The notes: a model not told the origin generated them from the sequence alone. A stretch of 64,000 bases of DNA from an uncultured Lachnospiraceae bacterium (GCA_947174015.1 CAMWHJ010000009.1:1-64000), one strand, 5' to 3'; counted from the stretch's first letter, positions 20,479 to 29,827 are shown. A program made the numbers and translations.

Positions 20479-20507
20479 GATACACTCCTCGCTTTCATCC
20501 AAAAAAC

Positions 20508-20676
20508 GTAACTATTCAGTGTCCTCATAGTTACAAGCAAAACTCCATGCAAAACCACCAATGATGGATTTTGCCCACTTAATCCATGACAATAGAGAGT
20601 TTGCGGAGCATGCTTTTTATTGTTTACGTTTCATTACGATCTGTGCAGTCACTGTACAGACCTGCGAAACAGTTAC
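20508..20676. repeat. diverged family A repeat with an embedded family B hairpin
   Basis: Begins GTAACTATTCAG and ends GAAACAGTTAC. The interior is replaced by CATGACAATAGAGAGT...TTTTTATTG (20585-20626), a copy of the family B hairpin. This shows the two repeat families can combine. It fills the hisS-chemoreceptor spacer. Confidence 0.7.
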
Positions 20677-20684
20677 CCAAAAAC

Positions 20685-21932
20685 TTATTGTACATTTTCC
20701 CCCATAACTGAAATTTCTTCACTTTGCCCAAAGTTTAAGAATCCATAATATCCCTTAGTCTCCAGCTTATTCAAAAGCTTTCCTGTCTTCTTTGGGCGTT
20801 CATACAGAGCCACCACATATTCTTTTCGCAGTTCTTCTGCTTTTTCATATGCTTTCACTATATCCTCTGGATTATAAATTAGTGCCACACGTTTCTTGGT
20901 ATCCTTATCCTCTATGCCCTGCTGGCTTAAAATGGCATAAATACGTTCAAAACCAATGGAAAAGCCCACAGCAGGCACTTGTTCATTTAAGAACTTTCCA
21001 ATCAGATTATCATATCTTCCACCCCCTGCAATGGCTCCCTTAAACTGATTGCTTTCCACCTCAAAGACGGTTCCTGTATAGTAACCCTGACCTCTTACCA
21101 GTGAAATATCATATACTAAATCATATTTTCCTTGAGAAAGTTCCCCTGCATCTTTCAAAATCTTCTTTACATTCCGAATCGCCTCATGGTCTCCGATCAT
21201 GGCTTCCATTCTTTCCAGTGTAAAATCTCCTGCCTTTAAAAAGGAGGCAAATTTTGAGACAATATCCGAATCATATCCTTTTTCCATCAATTCCGCTTCC
21301 ACACCTTCTGCACCGATTTTGTCCATTTTGTCAAAGATAATGCAGATACTGTCCAACTCTTCCTCTGCAAATCCCATGGTCATCAGCATAGTACGCAAGA
21401 TTCTCCGATCATTGATTTTTACGGTAAATTCATCCATTCCGATAGCCAGCAGTGCCTTGGCAGTGGTGGCTATCAACTCAATTTCTGCATTGACGGATGA
21501 AGTACCAAGAATGTCAATATCACATTGGATAAATTCACGCAAACGCCCTTTCTGTGGCTGTTCTGCACGATATACCCGGTCAATCTGAATACATTTCATA
21601 GGAGAAATCAAATCATTTCGATTGTTGGCATAGTAACGGCTCAAAGGCAGGGTCAGGTCGTAACGAAGTCCCATATCCGACAATTCGTTCAGTGCCCCTG
21701 CCTCCATTGCTTTTGCAAGCTTATTGCCTCGTTTCATAATTTTGAAAATCAGATTCAGATTCTCGCCGCCCTCGCTTTTCTCTAAATTCTCTGCATCTTC
21801 AATGGCAGGTGTGATAATATGCTCAAAACCATTCTGGGTATACACCTCTAAAATCTTATTTTGAAGATAATCACGGATTCTTGTCTGTTCCGGTAAATAG
21901 TCATTAGTTCCTTTAACACTTTTTATTTTCAT
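20685..21932 (-). CDS. hisS: histidyl-tRNA synthetase
   Basis: Class II synthetase, 415 residues. The start KGTNDYLPEQTRIR, motif 2 (YRAEQPQKGRLREFIQCDID), the histidine-binding LVRGQGYYTGTVFE and motif 3 (AVGFSIGFERI) are all present, followed by a short anticodon-binding domain. The ribosome binding site is weak (AAGGAT). A TTGCCA/TATAAT promoter lies 138 bases upstream of the start. Confidence 0.96.
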   Translation of the reverse strand: MKIKSVKGTNDYLPEQTRIRDYLQNKILEVYTQNGFEHIITPAIEDAENLEKSEGGENLNLIFKIMKRGNKLAKAMEAGALNELSDMGLRYDLTLPLSRYYANNRNDLISPMKCIQIDRVYRAEQPQKGRLREFIQCDIDILGTSSVNAEIELIATTAKALLAIGMDEFTVKINDRRILRTMLMTMGFAEEELDSICIIFDKMDKIGAEGVEAELMEKGYDSDIVSKFASFLKAGDFTLERMEAMIGDHEAIRNVKKILKDAGELSQGKYDLVYDISLVRGQGYYTGTVFEVESNQFKGAIAGGGRYDNLIGKFLNEQVPAVGFSIGFERIYAILSQQGIEDKDTKKRVALIYNPEDIVKAYEKAEELRKEYVVALYERPKKTGKLLNKLETKGYYGFLNFGQSEEISVMGENVQ

Positions 21933-22069
21933 TGCTTACTTCATCCTTACTTTGATATTTTGTAATTGTAACTGTTCCGTAAATGTATATTCCTGTACGA
22001 AACAATCTATAATTATTCAAATGCTTTCACAGCCCTTTTCAAATTTTTGTACTGTTTCTGAATACCTAT

Positions 22070-22098
22070 ATTATAATAATTTTTTCCAATGATGGCAA
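22070..22098 (-). promoter_or_regulatory. sigma-A promoter of hisS
   Basis: TTGCCA (22093-22098) and TATAAT (22070-22075) on the minus strand are 17 bases apart. I see no T-box anti-terminator sequence in the leader between it and hisS, although such leaders are common for synthetase genes. Confidence 0.6.
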
Positions 22099-22167
22099 TA
22101 GCTATCTGCCACTTATTCCAAAACCAATTTTACTCTGATACGCAAACAATTATTTTTGTCTGCTCCA

Positions 22168-22584
22168 TCACAGGGAAAGATGCTCTGGCCCAAAACTTTG
22201 GGGCAATAATTCCTCCAAGGTATATTTTTTATATTCCTTTTCACTCTTTGCCACAATTACCTGAAATACCTTTTCATTCACAAATTCCCGTAATACCTGA
22301 CGGCAGACACCACAGGGAGGACAAAATCCCAATTCTTTTCCTTCTGCTCCACCCACAACAGCAATCTGTTGGAATTCTCGTTTTCCTTCACTGACTGCCT
22401 TAAACACAGCCGTCCGCTCTGCACAGTTACAGGGGGAATAAGCTGCATTTTCCACATTGCAGCCAGTATATATTTCTCCCTTTTTTGTGAGAAGGGCTGC
22501 TCCCACTTGAAAGTGTGAGTAGGGAGCATAGGCATTTTCCCGTGCCTGAATTGCAAGGGTTATCAGTTCTGCTTCATTTATCAT
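22168..22584 (-). CDS. cdd: cytidine deaminase
   Basis: Zinc enzyme converting cytidine to uridine in pyrimidine salvage, 138 residues, the homotetrameric type. GCNVENAAY and NCAERTA carry the zinc ligand and catalytic Glu, and PCGVCRQ the other two zinc cysteines. The start is the ATG at 22584, seven bases after GGGAGG. It is adjacent to a purine nucleoside phosphorylase gene on the same strand, forming a nucleoside salvage pair. Confidence 0.95.
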   Translation of the reverse strand: MINEAELITLAIQARENAYAPYSHFQVGAALLTKKGEIYTGCNVENAAYSPCNCAERTAVFKAVSEGKREFQQIAVVGGAEGKELGFCPPCGVCRQVLREFVNEKVFQVIVAKSEKEYKKYTLEELLPQSFGPEHLSL

Positions 22585-22738
22585 TTCTCTTCCTCCCAAA
22601 ATTCATATGGTAACTGTTCTCTCTTCACAGTTCTCTGCAAAAATCCATGTCATATCACTCAGATGTATTGATTTTTACACTATTTCCGTTATTTTTTCAC
22701 AGACTATACAGCAAATGTAAGGTTTTGCAACGAAACAA

Positions 22739-23563
22739 TCAGGGCATTTGTTCAATTACATGCCATACTAACTTTTTAAAATCAGGTGCAACTCTGTCTG
22801 CTGTTTCCTGCACTTCCACATGGGAAAGAGGAGTTTCATTGATACCGCTTGCCATATTAGAAATGCAGGAAATGCCACATACGCACATCCCCATATGATT
22901 TGCTGCGATGACCTCACAAGCGGTACTCATGCCCACTGCATCTGCACCTGCTGTTTTTGCCATTCTAATTTCTGCCGGTGTCTCATATGCAGGTCCTGTA
23001 AATTGCAGATATATGCCCTCTTGCAGCGGTATATTTAAGGTCCTGGCAATTTTTCTAATATGCTCCTGCAATTTTCCATCATATGCATTACTCATATCCG
23101 GAAAGCGCGGACCGAACTCCGGGGGATTTTCTCCAATCAATGGAGATGGGATAAACTGTGCAATATGATCCGTCAGCATCATGAAATCTCCCGGCTGAAA
23201 CTTTTCGTTTACGCCTCCTGCGGCATTTGTCACAAATAATACCTGTGCCCCCATAAGTTTCATAAGGCGAATGGGCAAAACCACCTGTTCCATAGCATAG
23301 CCTTCATAATAGTGAACTCTGCCCTGCATAATCACCACCGGAACCTGCCCCACATATCCAAAGACAAATTTTCCTTTGTGCCCCGGCACTGTGGAAACCG
23401 GAAAGTCAGGAATTTCACTGTATGGGATTTCCCCCTTTTTCTCTATCATCTCTGCAAAATCTCCCAAACCGGAGCCTAACACAAGGGCAACCTTGGGACA
23501 GAAGGGAACGCTGCCTTTTATTCTTTCATAAATTGAACTTACATTTTCATATACCTGACTCAT
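22739..23563 (-). CDS. punA: purine nucleoside phosphorylase
   Basis: Trimeric-type purine nucleoside phosphorylase, 274 residues, cleaving guanosine and inosine with phosphate. VLGSGLGDFAE is the phosphate-binding start, GRVHYYEGY follows, and FVTNAAGGVNEKFQPGDFM includes the purine-binding Asn/Glu region. I start at 23563, where AGAGAGGAGCTAATTTT precedes ATG; the open frame extends 47 codons further upstream but that stretch is not conserved-looking. It forms a salvage pair with cdd. Confidence 0.95.
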   Translation of the reverse strand: MSQVYENVSSIYERIKGSVPFCPKVALVLGSGLGDFAEMIEKKGEIPYSEIPDFPVSTVPGHKGKFVFGYVGQVPVVIMQGRVHYYEGYAMEQVVLPIRLMKLMGAQVLFVTNAAGGVNEKFQPGDFMMLTDHIAQFIPSPLIGENPPEFGPRFPDMSNAYDGKLQEHIRKIARTLNIPLQEGIYLQFTGPAYETPAEIRMAKTAGADAVGMSTACEVIAANHMGMCVCGISCISNMASGINETPLSHVEVQETADRVAPDFKKLVWHVIEQMP

Positions 23564-23710
23564 AAAATTAGCTCCTCTCTTTATTTTTGAATCGCAACTG
23601 CTTTGTACCTTTACAATTACATGCAAAAAAATCAACATGCGATTGCTGCATACTGACCTTTTCATCATATCATGTACACTATTTTTTTGTAAATATGAAT
23701 TCACCTAAAT

Positions 23711-23980
23711 TTATGGTGTTTTCTCCATACATGGATATTTCACCTGAGGTTGATGTCTCACTTTCCAAAATATCCAATTTCCATTGTATTTTTCTGCATT
23801 TTTAAGTCTTGGACTGATGCCTTCAGGTACTGACAGATGCACTCCGATGCCGACACAAATAGTCATCCATTCTCTGTTGATAACCATTCCGTATTCACAG
23901 TTACCCCAATATTCATATGAAACCTGCCCTGAAACATCTCCATCCGTGCAAATTTTCACCGATTGCTGCATTATTTTCAC
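23711..23980 (-). pseudogene. possible degraded coding region, unrecognised
   Basis: A minus-strand frame of 89 codons with no good ribosome binding site (VSYEYWGNCEYGMVINREW; KNAEKYNGNWI). Its last part is better matched by a neighbouring frame (SETSTSGEISMYGENTIN), which would imply a frameshift. This is the only coding-like signal in the 513-base spacer between punA and the ABC-F gene. I cannot name a family. Confidence 0.2.
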
Positions 23981-23988
23981 AAAACCAC

Positions 23989-24016
23989 TTGCAAAATAGC
24001 CAATTTTCGGTAAAAT
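23989..24016 (+). promoter_or_regulatory. promoter of the ABC-F/PHP operon
   Basis: TTGCAA (23989-23994) and TAAAAT (24011-24016) are separated by 16 bases, about 60 bases before the ABC-F start codon. Confidence 0.45.
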
Positions 24017-24076
24017 AGAAAGGGTGTTATCACATTAATTTTTATGTAAATTTATGATAGAAAGGTAAGTATCAGA

Positions 24077-25714
24077 ATGATTAGTACAAGCAATGTAACA
24101 CTGCGTATTGGAAAAAAAGCTTTATTTGAGGATGTGAATATTAAATTTACAGAAGGAAACTGCTATGGACTTATCGGTGCCAACGGAGCCGGAAAATCCA
24201 CATTCTTAAAGATTTTATCCGGACAGATTGACTCCACCAACGGTGAAGTCATCATTACCCCCGGACAGCGTCTGTCTTTCCTGCAGCAGGATCACTTTAA
24301 ATATGATGAATTTCCTGTATTAGATACTGTTATTATGGGAAATCAGCGTCTTTATGATATTATGAAGGAAAAAGATGCTATTTATGCAAAAGAAGATTTT
24401 ACTGATGAGGACGGTATCCGTGCCAGTGAATTAGAAGGGGAATTTGCTGAGATGAACGGCTGGGAAGCAGAATCTGATGCTGCTACTCTTTTAAACGGAT
24501 TAGGCATTCCCACAGAACTTCACTACACTCTTATGGGAGATTTAAAGGGCAGTGAAAAGGTAAAGGTACTGCTTGCACAGGCATTATTCGGCAATCCTGA
24601 CATTTTGCTCTTGGACGAGCCAACCAACCATTTAGATTTAAATGCCATTGAATGGCTGGAAGAATTTTTGATCAATTTTGAAAACACTGTCATTGTAGTA
24701 TCTCATGACCGTTACTTTTTAAATAAGGTTTGTACCCACATTGCCGATATTGATTATGCCAAAATCCAACTGTATGCCGGAAACTATGATTTCTGGTACG
24801 AATCCAGCCAGCTTTTGATCAAGCAGATGAAAGAGGCAAATAAGAAAAAGGAAGAAAAAATCAAGGAATTACAGGACTTTATCTCACGTTTCAGTGCCAA
24901 CGCTTCCAAGTCCAAGCAGGCTACTTCCAGAAAGAAAGCACTGGAAAAAATTGAATTGGATGAAATCAAGCCATCCAGCCGAAAATATCCTTATATTGAT
25001 TTTCGTCCGGAACGTGAAATTGGTAATGATGTGCTTATGGTGGAAAACCTTTCCAAAACCATTGACGGTGTAAAGGTTTTAGACAACATTTCTTTCATTA
25101 TCAACCGTGAGGACAAGGTTGCTTTTGTGGGCAGCAATGAGTTAGCCAAGACTACTCTCTTTAAAATTCTGTCAGGGGAAATGGAGCCGGATTCCGGCAC
25201 ATACAAATGGGGGGTTACCACTTCACAGGCATACTTCCCTAAGGATAATACCGAAGAATTTAACTGTGACCTGCCCATCGTGGACTGGCTGACACAGTAT
25301 TCTCCCGTAAAGGATGTGACCTATGTGCGCGGCTTCTTGGGCAGAATGCTTTTTGCCGGTGATGATGGTGTGAAAAAAGTAAATGTGTTATCTGGTGGAG
25401 AAAAGGTTCGCTGTCTGGTATCTAAAATGATGATCAGTGGTGCCAATGTACTGATGTTTGACGAGCCCACCGACCACTTAGACATGGAATCCATCACTGC
25501 CTTAAACAATGGTCTGATTAAATTTCCGGGAGTTATTTTATTCTCCTCCCGAGATCATCAGTTTGTACAGACCACTGCCAACCGTATTATGGAGATTGTG
25601 CCCGGTGGCGCATTAATTGATAAGATGTGTTCTTATGACGAGTATTTAGAAAGTGATGAGATGGCTAAAAAACGTCAAATCTTCACTGTGGATAATGAAG
25701 AGGATAACAATTAA
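24077..25714 (+). CDS. ABC-F family ATPase
   Basis: A soluble protein of 545 residues with two ABC ATPase domains and no membrane segment. The first Walker A is GANGAGKST and the first Walker B region LLLDEPTNHLD. The linker of about 80 residues is rich in Lys/Glu (KKKEEKIKELQDF). In the second domain the Walker A is unusual: GSNELAKTT replaces GxNGxGKS/T, losing the central glycines. The second signature LSGGEKVR and LMFDEPTDHLD are present. Family members act on the ribosome (translation factors or antibiotic protection); length and linker fit the YkpA/YbiT-like housekeeping group more than resistance proteins. The altered second ATP site is a real oddity. Confidence 0.9.
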   Translation: MISTSNVTLRIGKKALFEDVNIKFTEGNCYGLIGANGAGKSTFLKILSGQIDSTNGEVIITPGQRLSFLQQDHFKYDEFPVLDTVIMGNQRLYDIMKEKDAIYAKEDFTDEDGIRASELEGEFAEMNGWEAESDAATLLNGLGIPTELHYTLMGDLKGSEKVKVLLAQALFGNPDILLLDEPTNHLDLNAIEWLEEFLINFENTVIVVSHDRYFLNKVCTHIADIDYAKIQLYAGNYDFWYESSQLLIKQMKEANKKKEEKIKELQDFISRFSANASKSKQATSRKKALEKIELDEIKPSSRKYPYIDFRPEREIGNDVLMVENLSKTIDGVKVLDNISFIINREDKVAFVGSNELAKTTLFKILSGEMEPDSGTYKWGVTTSQAYFPKDNTEEFNCDLPIVDWLTQYSPVKDVTYVRGFLGRMLFAGDDGVKKVNVLSGGEKVRCLVSKMMISGANVLMFDEPTDHLDMESITALNNGLIKFPGVILFSSRDHQFVQTTANRIMEIVPGGALIDKMCSYDEYLESDEMAKKRQIFTVDNEEDNN

Positions 25715-25718
25715 GCTT

Positions 25719-26555
25719 ATGATTGATTTGCACACACACACCACTGCTTCAGATGGTACTTATACACCTACGGAGTTGATAAATTATGCTGCGGAAAAGG
25801 GAATTACTGCCATTGCTGTCACAGACCATGATACCATTGATGGTCTGGCAGAAGCTATGGCGGCAGCGGAGAACAAAAATATTGAGGTGATACCCGGTAT
25901 TGAATTTTCTACGGAATATCAGGGAAAGGATATTCATATTGTGGGGCTTGCCATTGACTATGAAAATCCTTTCTTCGTCCAAAAGCTGACACAATTTATT
26001 GATTCCAGAGAAATCCGCAACGAAAAAATGTGTCAGCGGCTTAGGGAGTCTGGTATGGACATTACTATGGAGGAATTACATGCCGAATTTCCCGATGCTG
26101 TAATTACCAGAGCCCATTTTGCGTTGTTGATGCGGCAAAAGGGATATATTTCCAGCCAAGAGACTGCTTTTCAAAAGTACATTGGAGACAACTGTCCCTG
26201 CTATGTGCCCAGAGAAAAAGTGAATCCCATACAAGCCATCCGTTTAATTCGGGAAGCCGGAGGGATTCCTGTGCTGGCACATCCTATTTTGTACAAGCTG
26301 CCCACTGACAAGTTAGAGGAATTGATTGCCTGCCTGTCTGCCCATGGCTTGATGGGAATCGAAGCCATTTACTCCACCTATAACCGGGCGGACGAAGCCT
26401 TAATCCGCAGACTTGCAAAGCAATATCAGCTTGCCATCAGCGGCGGTTCGGATTTTCATGGTGCCAACAAGCCTTATATTGACTTGGGTGTGGGACGAGG
26501 AAATCTTCATGTGCCGGATGAGGTATGGAAAAATTTGAAACAGCGGTCAGCTTAA
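25719..26555 (+). CDS. PHP-domain phosphoesterase, TrpH/RNase AM-like
   Basis: A 278-residue metal-dependent phosphoesterase. DLHTHTTASDG, TDHDTIDG, PGIEFS, HIVGLAID, LAHPIL and GGSDFHG are the successive metal-binding motifs of the PHP fold. The closest characterised relatives (YciV/TrpH group) remove phosphate from 3',5'-nucleoside bisphosphates and degrade short 5'-phosphorylated RNA. The start ATG lies four bases after the ABC-F stop codon, so the two genes form an operon. The substrate is family inference. Confidence 0.88.
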   Translation: MIDLHTHTTASDGTYTPTELINYAAEKGITAIAVTDHDTIDGLAEAMAAAENKNIEVIPGIEFSTEYQGKDIHIVGLAIDYENPFFVQKLTQFIDSREIRNEKMCQRLRESGMDITMEELHAEFPDAVITRAHFALLMRQKGYISSQETAFQKYIGDNCPCYVPREKVNPIQAIRLIREAGGIPVLAHPILYKLPTDKLEELIACLSAHGLMGIEAIYSTYNRADEALIRRLAKQYQLAISGGSDFHGANKPYIDLGVGRGNLHVPDEVWKNLKQRSA

Positions 26556-26838
26556 TTGATGGGATAAAATTTGAATATAGAAAAACTGCCTTTCATCCTT
26601 TCACATACGAAAGTGCAAAGAATGAGGGCAGCTATCATTCTTTGGGAATGATGCCAATATAAACTGGATATCTTTTTCCAATGCAGCTTCACGTTCATTG
26701 CTGCTGCCGATCAGTAAGGTTATCTCCTTTTCTTCATTTTATCTTTTCTCGAGAAATGCCTTCCTTCTATAATCTCTTCTGCCAGTGCCAACATAAATTT
26801 CCTTCTTTCCGTTTTTCAATTTAATCTGCATGCTTTCC
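26556..26838. other. spacer with small coding-like fragments, no intact gene
   Basis: A loose stem (CTGCCTTTCAT ... ATGAGGGCAG, about 26586-26631) may end the ABC-F/PHP transcript. On the minus strand there are two short open stretches, one starting MLALAEEIIEGRHFSRKDK after GAAGGAAATTT and one reading LLIGSSNEREAALEKD. They look like pieces of a lost gene, which I do not recognise. Confidence 0.3.
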
Positions 26839-26994
26839 TCATATATTCGTCTGCATTTTCCCTGAAATACACTGGAATCCTTCAGTTGTCACAATGCTTT
26901 TTTCACCATAAGTGCAATACACAATCAGTTTTTTATCTTCCTGAAATCTCTTAAGGTCTTGATCATTGCTATTCCAACAGACTGCTCCCGGCTT
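26839..26994 (-). pseudogene. rhodanese-like sulfurtransferase remnant
   Basis: Directly after cysE, and overlapping its stop in another frame, about 50 codons read PGAVCWNSN followed by KKLIVYCTYGEKS, then a stop. This matches the middle of a rhodanese domain, including the active-site Cys loop (CxxGxxS). The N- and C-terminal thirds are missing. A sulfurtransferase remnant beside cysE and nifS fits the sulfur theme of the locus, but as it stands the gene is broken. Confidence 0.45.
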
Positions 26995-27889
26995 AATTTT
27001 TAAACTGCAATTCCTGGGCCTTTACGCTTACTCTGGTATCTTTGCTTATTGATTTGGTAATAAATGTATTTCCTCCCACTACAACATTTTCTTCAATTAC
27101 CGTATCACCGCCTAAAATAGAAGAACCAGAATAAATCGTAACATGATCCCTTATGGTCGGGTGTCTCTTTACTCCTTTCAGTTTTTGCCCGCCCTTTGTT
27201 GATAATCCGCCTAAAGTAACCCCTTGGTACACTTTGACATGTTCTCCGATTACAGTGGTTTCCCCAATTACAATTCCCGTGCCATGATCCATAAAAAAAT
27301 ATTTTCCAATCGTTGCGCCTGGATGAATGTCAATTCCGGTAACGCTGTGTGCATGTTCAGTCATAATTCTTGGTATCATTGGCACCCCCAGTAGGAACAG
27401 CTCATGGGCAATCCTGTAAACAGAAATCGCATACAGCCCCGGATAAGACAGGATGACCTCATCCTTACTTCCTGCTGCCGGATCACCCTCATATGCTGCC
27501 TGAATATCTGTATCCAGATATGCTCTGATCTGCGGTATCTTCTCCATGAAATCAAAGACCATATTCTGAGCTTTTTCCTCTAAATCATTATCTGCACATC
27601 CCGGATAAGTCCCACAATATTTTAGGACAATCATTGTCTGTTTCTTCAAGTGAAATATAACATCTTCAATCGTGGCAGACATATTATTTCTTAGACTGTA
27701 AATTTTATATACTTTGTCACTGTAATATCCGGGATAAAGAATCTTCAACAGTTTTTCTACAATATCTATTACTGCTTTCTTATCAGGCTGATTATATAAA
27801 TCTGTTTTGTTGACCGCCCTTTCATCAATGTAATCATCCAGTATTAACTGAACAATACTTGCCACCCTGTCTTCATTCAATCTTCCCAT
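26993..27889 (-). CDS. cysE: serine O-acetyltransferase
   Basis: Makes O-acetylserine from serine and acetyl-CoA, the carbon acceptor for the cysteine synthases in this block. The 298-residue protein has the helical SAT N-terminal domain and a left-handed beta-helix with hexapeptide repeats (DIHPGATIGKYFFMDHGTG, VIGEHVKVYQGVTLGG). The His of MDHGTG and the nearby Asp are the catalytic pair. It is longer than EpsC-type enzymes because of the extended N-terminus. I start at 27889: GAGG lies nine bases upstream and the ATG follows the nifU stop by one base, so cysE is coupled to nifU. The C-terminal tail ends in a hydrophobic-Lys-Asn rather than the usual Ile that docks into CysK, so complex formation is uncertain. 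Confidence 0.94.
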   Translation of the reverse strand: MGRLNEDRVASIVQLILDDYIDERAVNKTDLYNQPDKKAVIDIVEKLLKILYPGYYSDKVYKIYSLRNNMSATIEDVIFHLKKQTMIVLKYCGTYPGCADNDLEEKAQNMVFDFMEKIPQIRAYLDTDIQAAYEGDPAAGSKDEVILSYPGLYAISVYRIAHELFLLGVPMIPRIMTEHAHSVTGIDIHPGATIGKYFFMDHGTGIVIGETTVIGEHVKVYQGVTLGGLSTKGGQKLKGVKRHPTIRDHVTIYSGSSILGGDTVIEENVVVGGNTFITKSISKDTRVSVKAQELQFKN

Positions 27890-27890
27890 A

Positions 27891-28328
27891 TCAGTATTCC
27901 TCGTCTTCCGCTTTCTCAGCAATATCATTCACCGGCTCTTCCAAGCCTTCAATCACAATATGATTTTTCTGTGCATAATCCCATAGTGCTGCATGGATTG
28001 CTTCTTCTGCCAACAGCGAACAATGTACTTTTACAGGCGGAAGCCCATCCAATGCTTCCATTACAGCCTTATTCGTAACCTCCAGTGCTTCCTGAACAGT
28101 TTTTCCTTTAACCAGTTCTGTAGCCATACTGCTTGTTGCCACTGCTGCACCACATCCAAATGTCTTAAATTTGACATCCCTGATAACTCCCTGGTCATCT
28201 ATATCAAAATACATCCGCATAATATCGCCGCATTTCGCATTTCCAACAGTACCCACTCCACTGGGATTTTCTATTTCGCCTACATTTCTCGGATTGTTAA
28301 AATGATCCATCACTTTTTCGCTATACAT
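27891..28328 (-). CDS. nifU: iron-sulfur cluster assembly scaffold, NifU/IscU type
   Basis: Scaffold on which the cysteine desulfurase builds Fe-S clusters. In this 145-residue protein Cys33 (AKCGD, with Asp35), Cys59 (FGCG) and Cys103 (VHCSLLAE) are the three canonical ligands. There is no C-terminal Nfu domain. AAGAAAGGAGAAAGAAA precedes the ATG. It sits in the order nifS-nifU-cysE, so it should serve the Fe-S proteins encoded nearby (NadA, the nitrogenase-like proteins, the NifB-like radical SAM protein and the IscR-type regulator). Confidence 0.93.
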   Translation of the reverse strand: MYSEKVMDHFNNPRNVGEIENPSGVGTVGNAKCGDIMRMYFDIDDQGVIRDVKFKTFGCGAAVATSSMATELVKGKTVQEALEVTNKAVMEALDGLPPVKVHCSLLAEEAIHAALWDYAQKNHIVIEGLEEPVNDIAEKAEDEEY

Positions 28329-28352
28329 TTTCTTTCTCCTTTCTTAAATCCA

Positions 28353-29534
28353 TCACTTCTGGCTTTTTACAAAATCCTCATACAACGGAGACATTTCTCG
28401 GAGTCTTCGGGTAATCTTCTTTAGTTCATCTGCCACAAAATCAATATCTTCCAATGTGGTTTCTTCTGACAGGGTAATCCTTAACGAGCCATGTGCAATC
28501 TCATGGGGAAGCCCAATCGCAAGAAGTACATGGGAAGGATCTAATGAGCCGGATGTACATGCCGAACCGCTGGAAGCACATACTCCCAGCTGATCTAATA
28601 AAATCAGCAGTGATTCCCCTTCAATAAACCGAAAACAGAAGTTCACATTATTCGGCAGTCTGTCGGTTTTATGCCCATTCAGCCTGACATAGGGAATCTC
28701 TGCTAAAACTCTTTCTATTAAATGATCCCGCAATTTTACCTCCTTCCTGGTTCTTGCTTCCATCGTTTCCCCGGCAATCTCTGCTGCCTTTCCAAATCCA
28801 ACAATTCCCGGTACGTTGGAAGTTCCTGCCCTTCTGTTCCTTTCCTGTGCACCACCATGTATAAAGGAACTTAATTTTACACCTTTACGGATGTACAAAA
28901 TCCCGATTCCTTTGGGACCGTTAAATTTATGCCCGCTTGCAGAGAGCATGTCTATTTTCATATCATCAACATTGATTGGAATATGTCCGTATGCCTGTAC
29001 TGCATCTGTATGGAACAACACACCGTTCTCATGTGCAATCTTTCCTATTTCCGCAATCGGTTCTATTGTCCCAATCTCGTTATTTGCCGTCATGATTGAT
29101 ATTAAAATGGTGTCTGGACGAATCGCAGCCCTGAGTTCTTCAAGAGATACTTTTCCTTCCTCATCCACATCAAGATAAGTTACCTCATATCCCTGTTTCT
29201 GCAGATATTCACAAGTATGCAGAATCGCATGATGTTCTATTTTACTGGTTATAATATGTTTTCCCTTTGAGCAATAAGCCTCTGCTGCCGCCTTTAATGC
29301 CCAGTTATCAGACTCGCTTCCCCCGCCTGTAAAATATATTTCTTCTACATTTGCACCAATTAACTCAGCCGCCTGCTTTCTTGCATGGTCAACTGCCTTC
29401 TTACTCTCTCCTGCAAAACTGTATACCGCAGATGGGTTACTGTACGTCTGTCTGAAAAATGGAAGCATTTCATTTAACACTTCTTCACTTACCTGCGTTG
29501 TCGCAGCATTATCCAAATAAATCAGTTTCTTCAT
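28353..29534 (-). CDS. nifS: cysteine desulfurase, NifS/IscS class
   Basis: PLP enzyme that removes sulfur from cysteine as a persulfide for Fe-S cluster assembly. In this 393-residue protein Lys203 in SGHKFNGPKG binds PLP, and Cys326 in SSGSACTSGS is the persulfide cysteine on the long mobile loop of class I enzymes. It is the first gene of a transcript with nifU and cysE, behind a strong promoter and a palindromic site shared with the distant cysK gene. Coexpression of a desulfurase with cysE suggests that cysteine made by this locus is channelled into cluster assembly. Confidence 0.95.
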   Translation of the reverse strand: MKKLIYLDNAATTQVSEEVLNEMLPFFRQTYSNPSAVYSFAGESKKAVDHARKQAAELIGANVEEIYFTGGGSESDNWALKAAAEAYCSKGKHIITSKIEHHAILHTCEYLQKQGYEVTYLDVDEEGKVSLEELRAAIRPDTILISIMTANNEIGTIEPIAEIGKIAHENGVLFHTDAVQAYGHIPINVDDMKIDMLSASGHKFNGPKGIGILYIRKGVKLSSFIHGGAQERNRRAGTSNVPGIVGFGKAAEIAGETMEARTRKEVKLRDHLIERVLAEIPYVRLNGHKTDRLPNNVNFCFRFIEGESLLILLDQLGVCASSGSACTSGSLDPSHVLLAIGLPHEIAHGSLRITLSEETTLEDIDFVADELKKITRRLREMSPLYEDFVKSQK

Positions 29535-29607
29535 ATAATATATGCCTTCTTTCTTATTGTTTCTTTACTCAACATTATGTTTATCTTCCTTTCCAAAAAC
29601 ACATAAA

Positions 29608-29624
29608 CCTATTATTTATATAGG
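29608..29624 (-). promoter_or_regulatory. CCTAT-N7-ATAGG palindrome downstream of the nifS promoter
   Basis: A 17-base inverted repeat lying about 22 bases past the -10 box, where a bound repressor would block transcription. The identical half-sites and spacing occur at 40213-40229 behind the cysK promoter. The Rrf2 regulator encoded at 30915-31352 is the obvious candidate to bind it; this is inference. Confidence 0.55.
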
Positions 29625-29645
29625 AAATATATGTTTTATGTACAG

Positions 29646-29674
29646 ATTATAGCTATTTATAATATGCCTGTCAA
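29646..29674 (-). promoter_or_regulatory. consensus sigma-A promoter of nifS-nifU-cysE
   Basis: TTGACA (29669-29674) and TATAAT (29646-29651) on the minus strand, spacing 17; both boxes match consensus exactly. Confidence 0.8.
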
Positions 29675-29827
29675 TAGATTTTGCGTGGTATGGTAATAGA
29701 TTATTTCTACTATATATTATAGTTTTTTCCTAATCTTTTATATTTTACAAAAACAAAAAACGTATTTTCTAATTCCCCATTGTATCAAGGAATTGCAGCA
29801 ATAATCCACTACACAAATCCATACCTT

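Noticed and set aside
23504..23704. Longer N-terminus for purine nucleoside phosphorylase
   Set aside because: The frame stays open for 47 codons upstream, but the strong ribosome binding site is at 23563 and the protein there begins as the family does.
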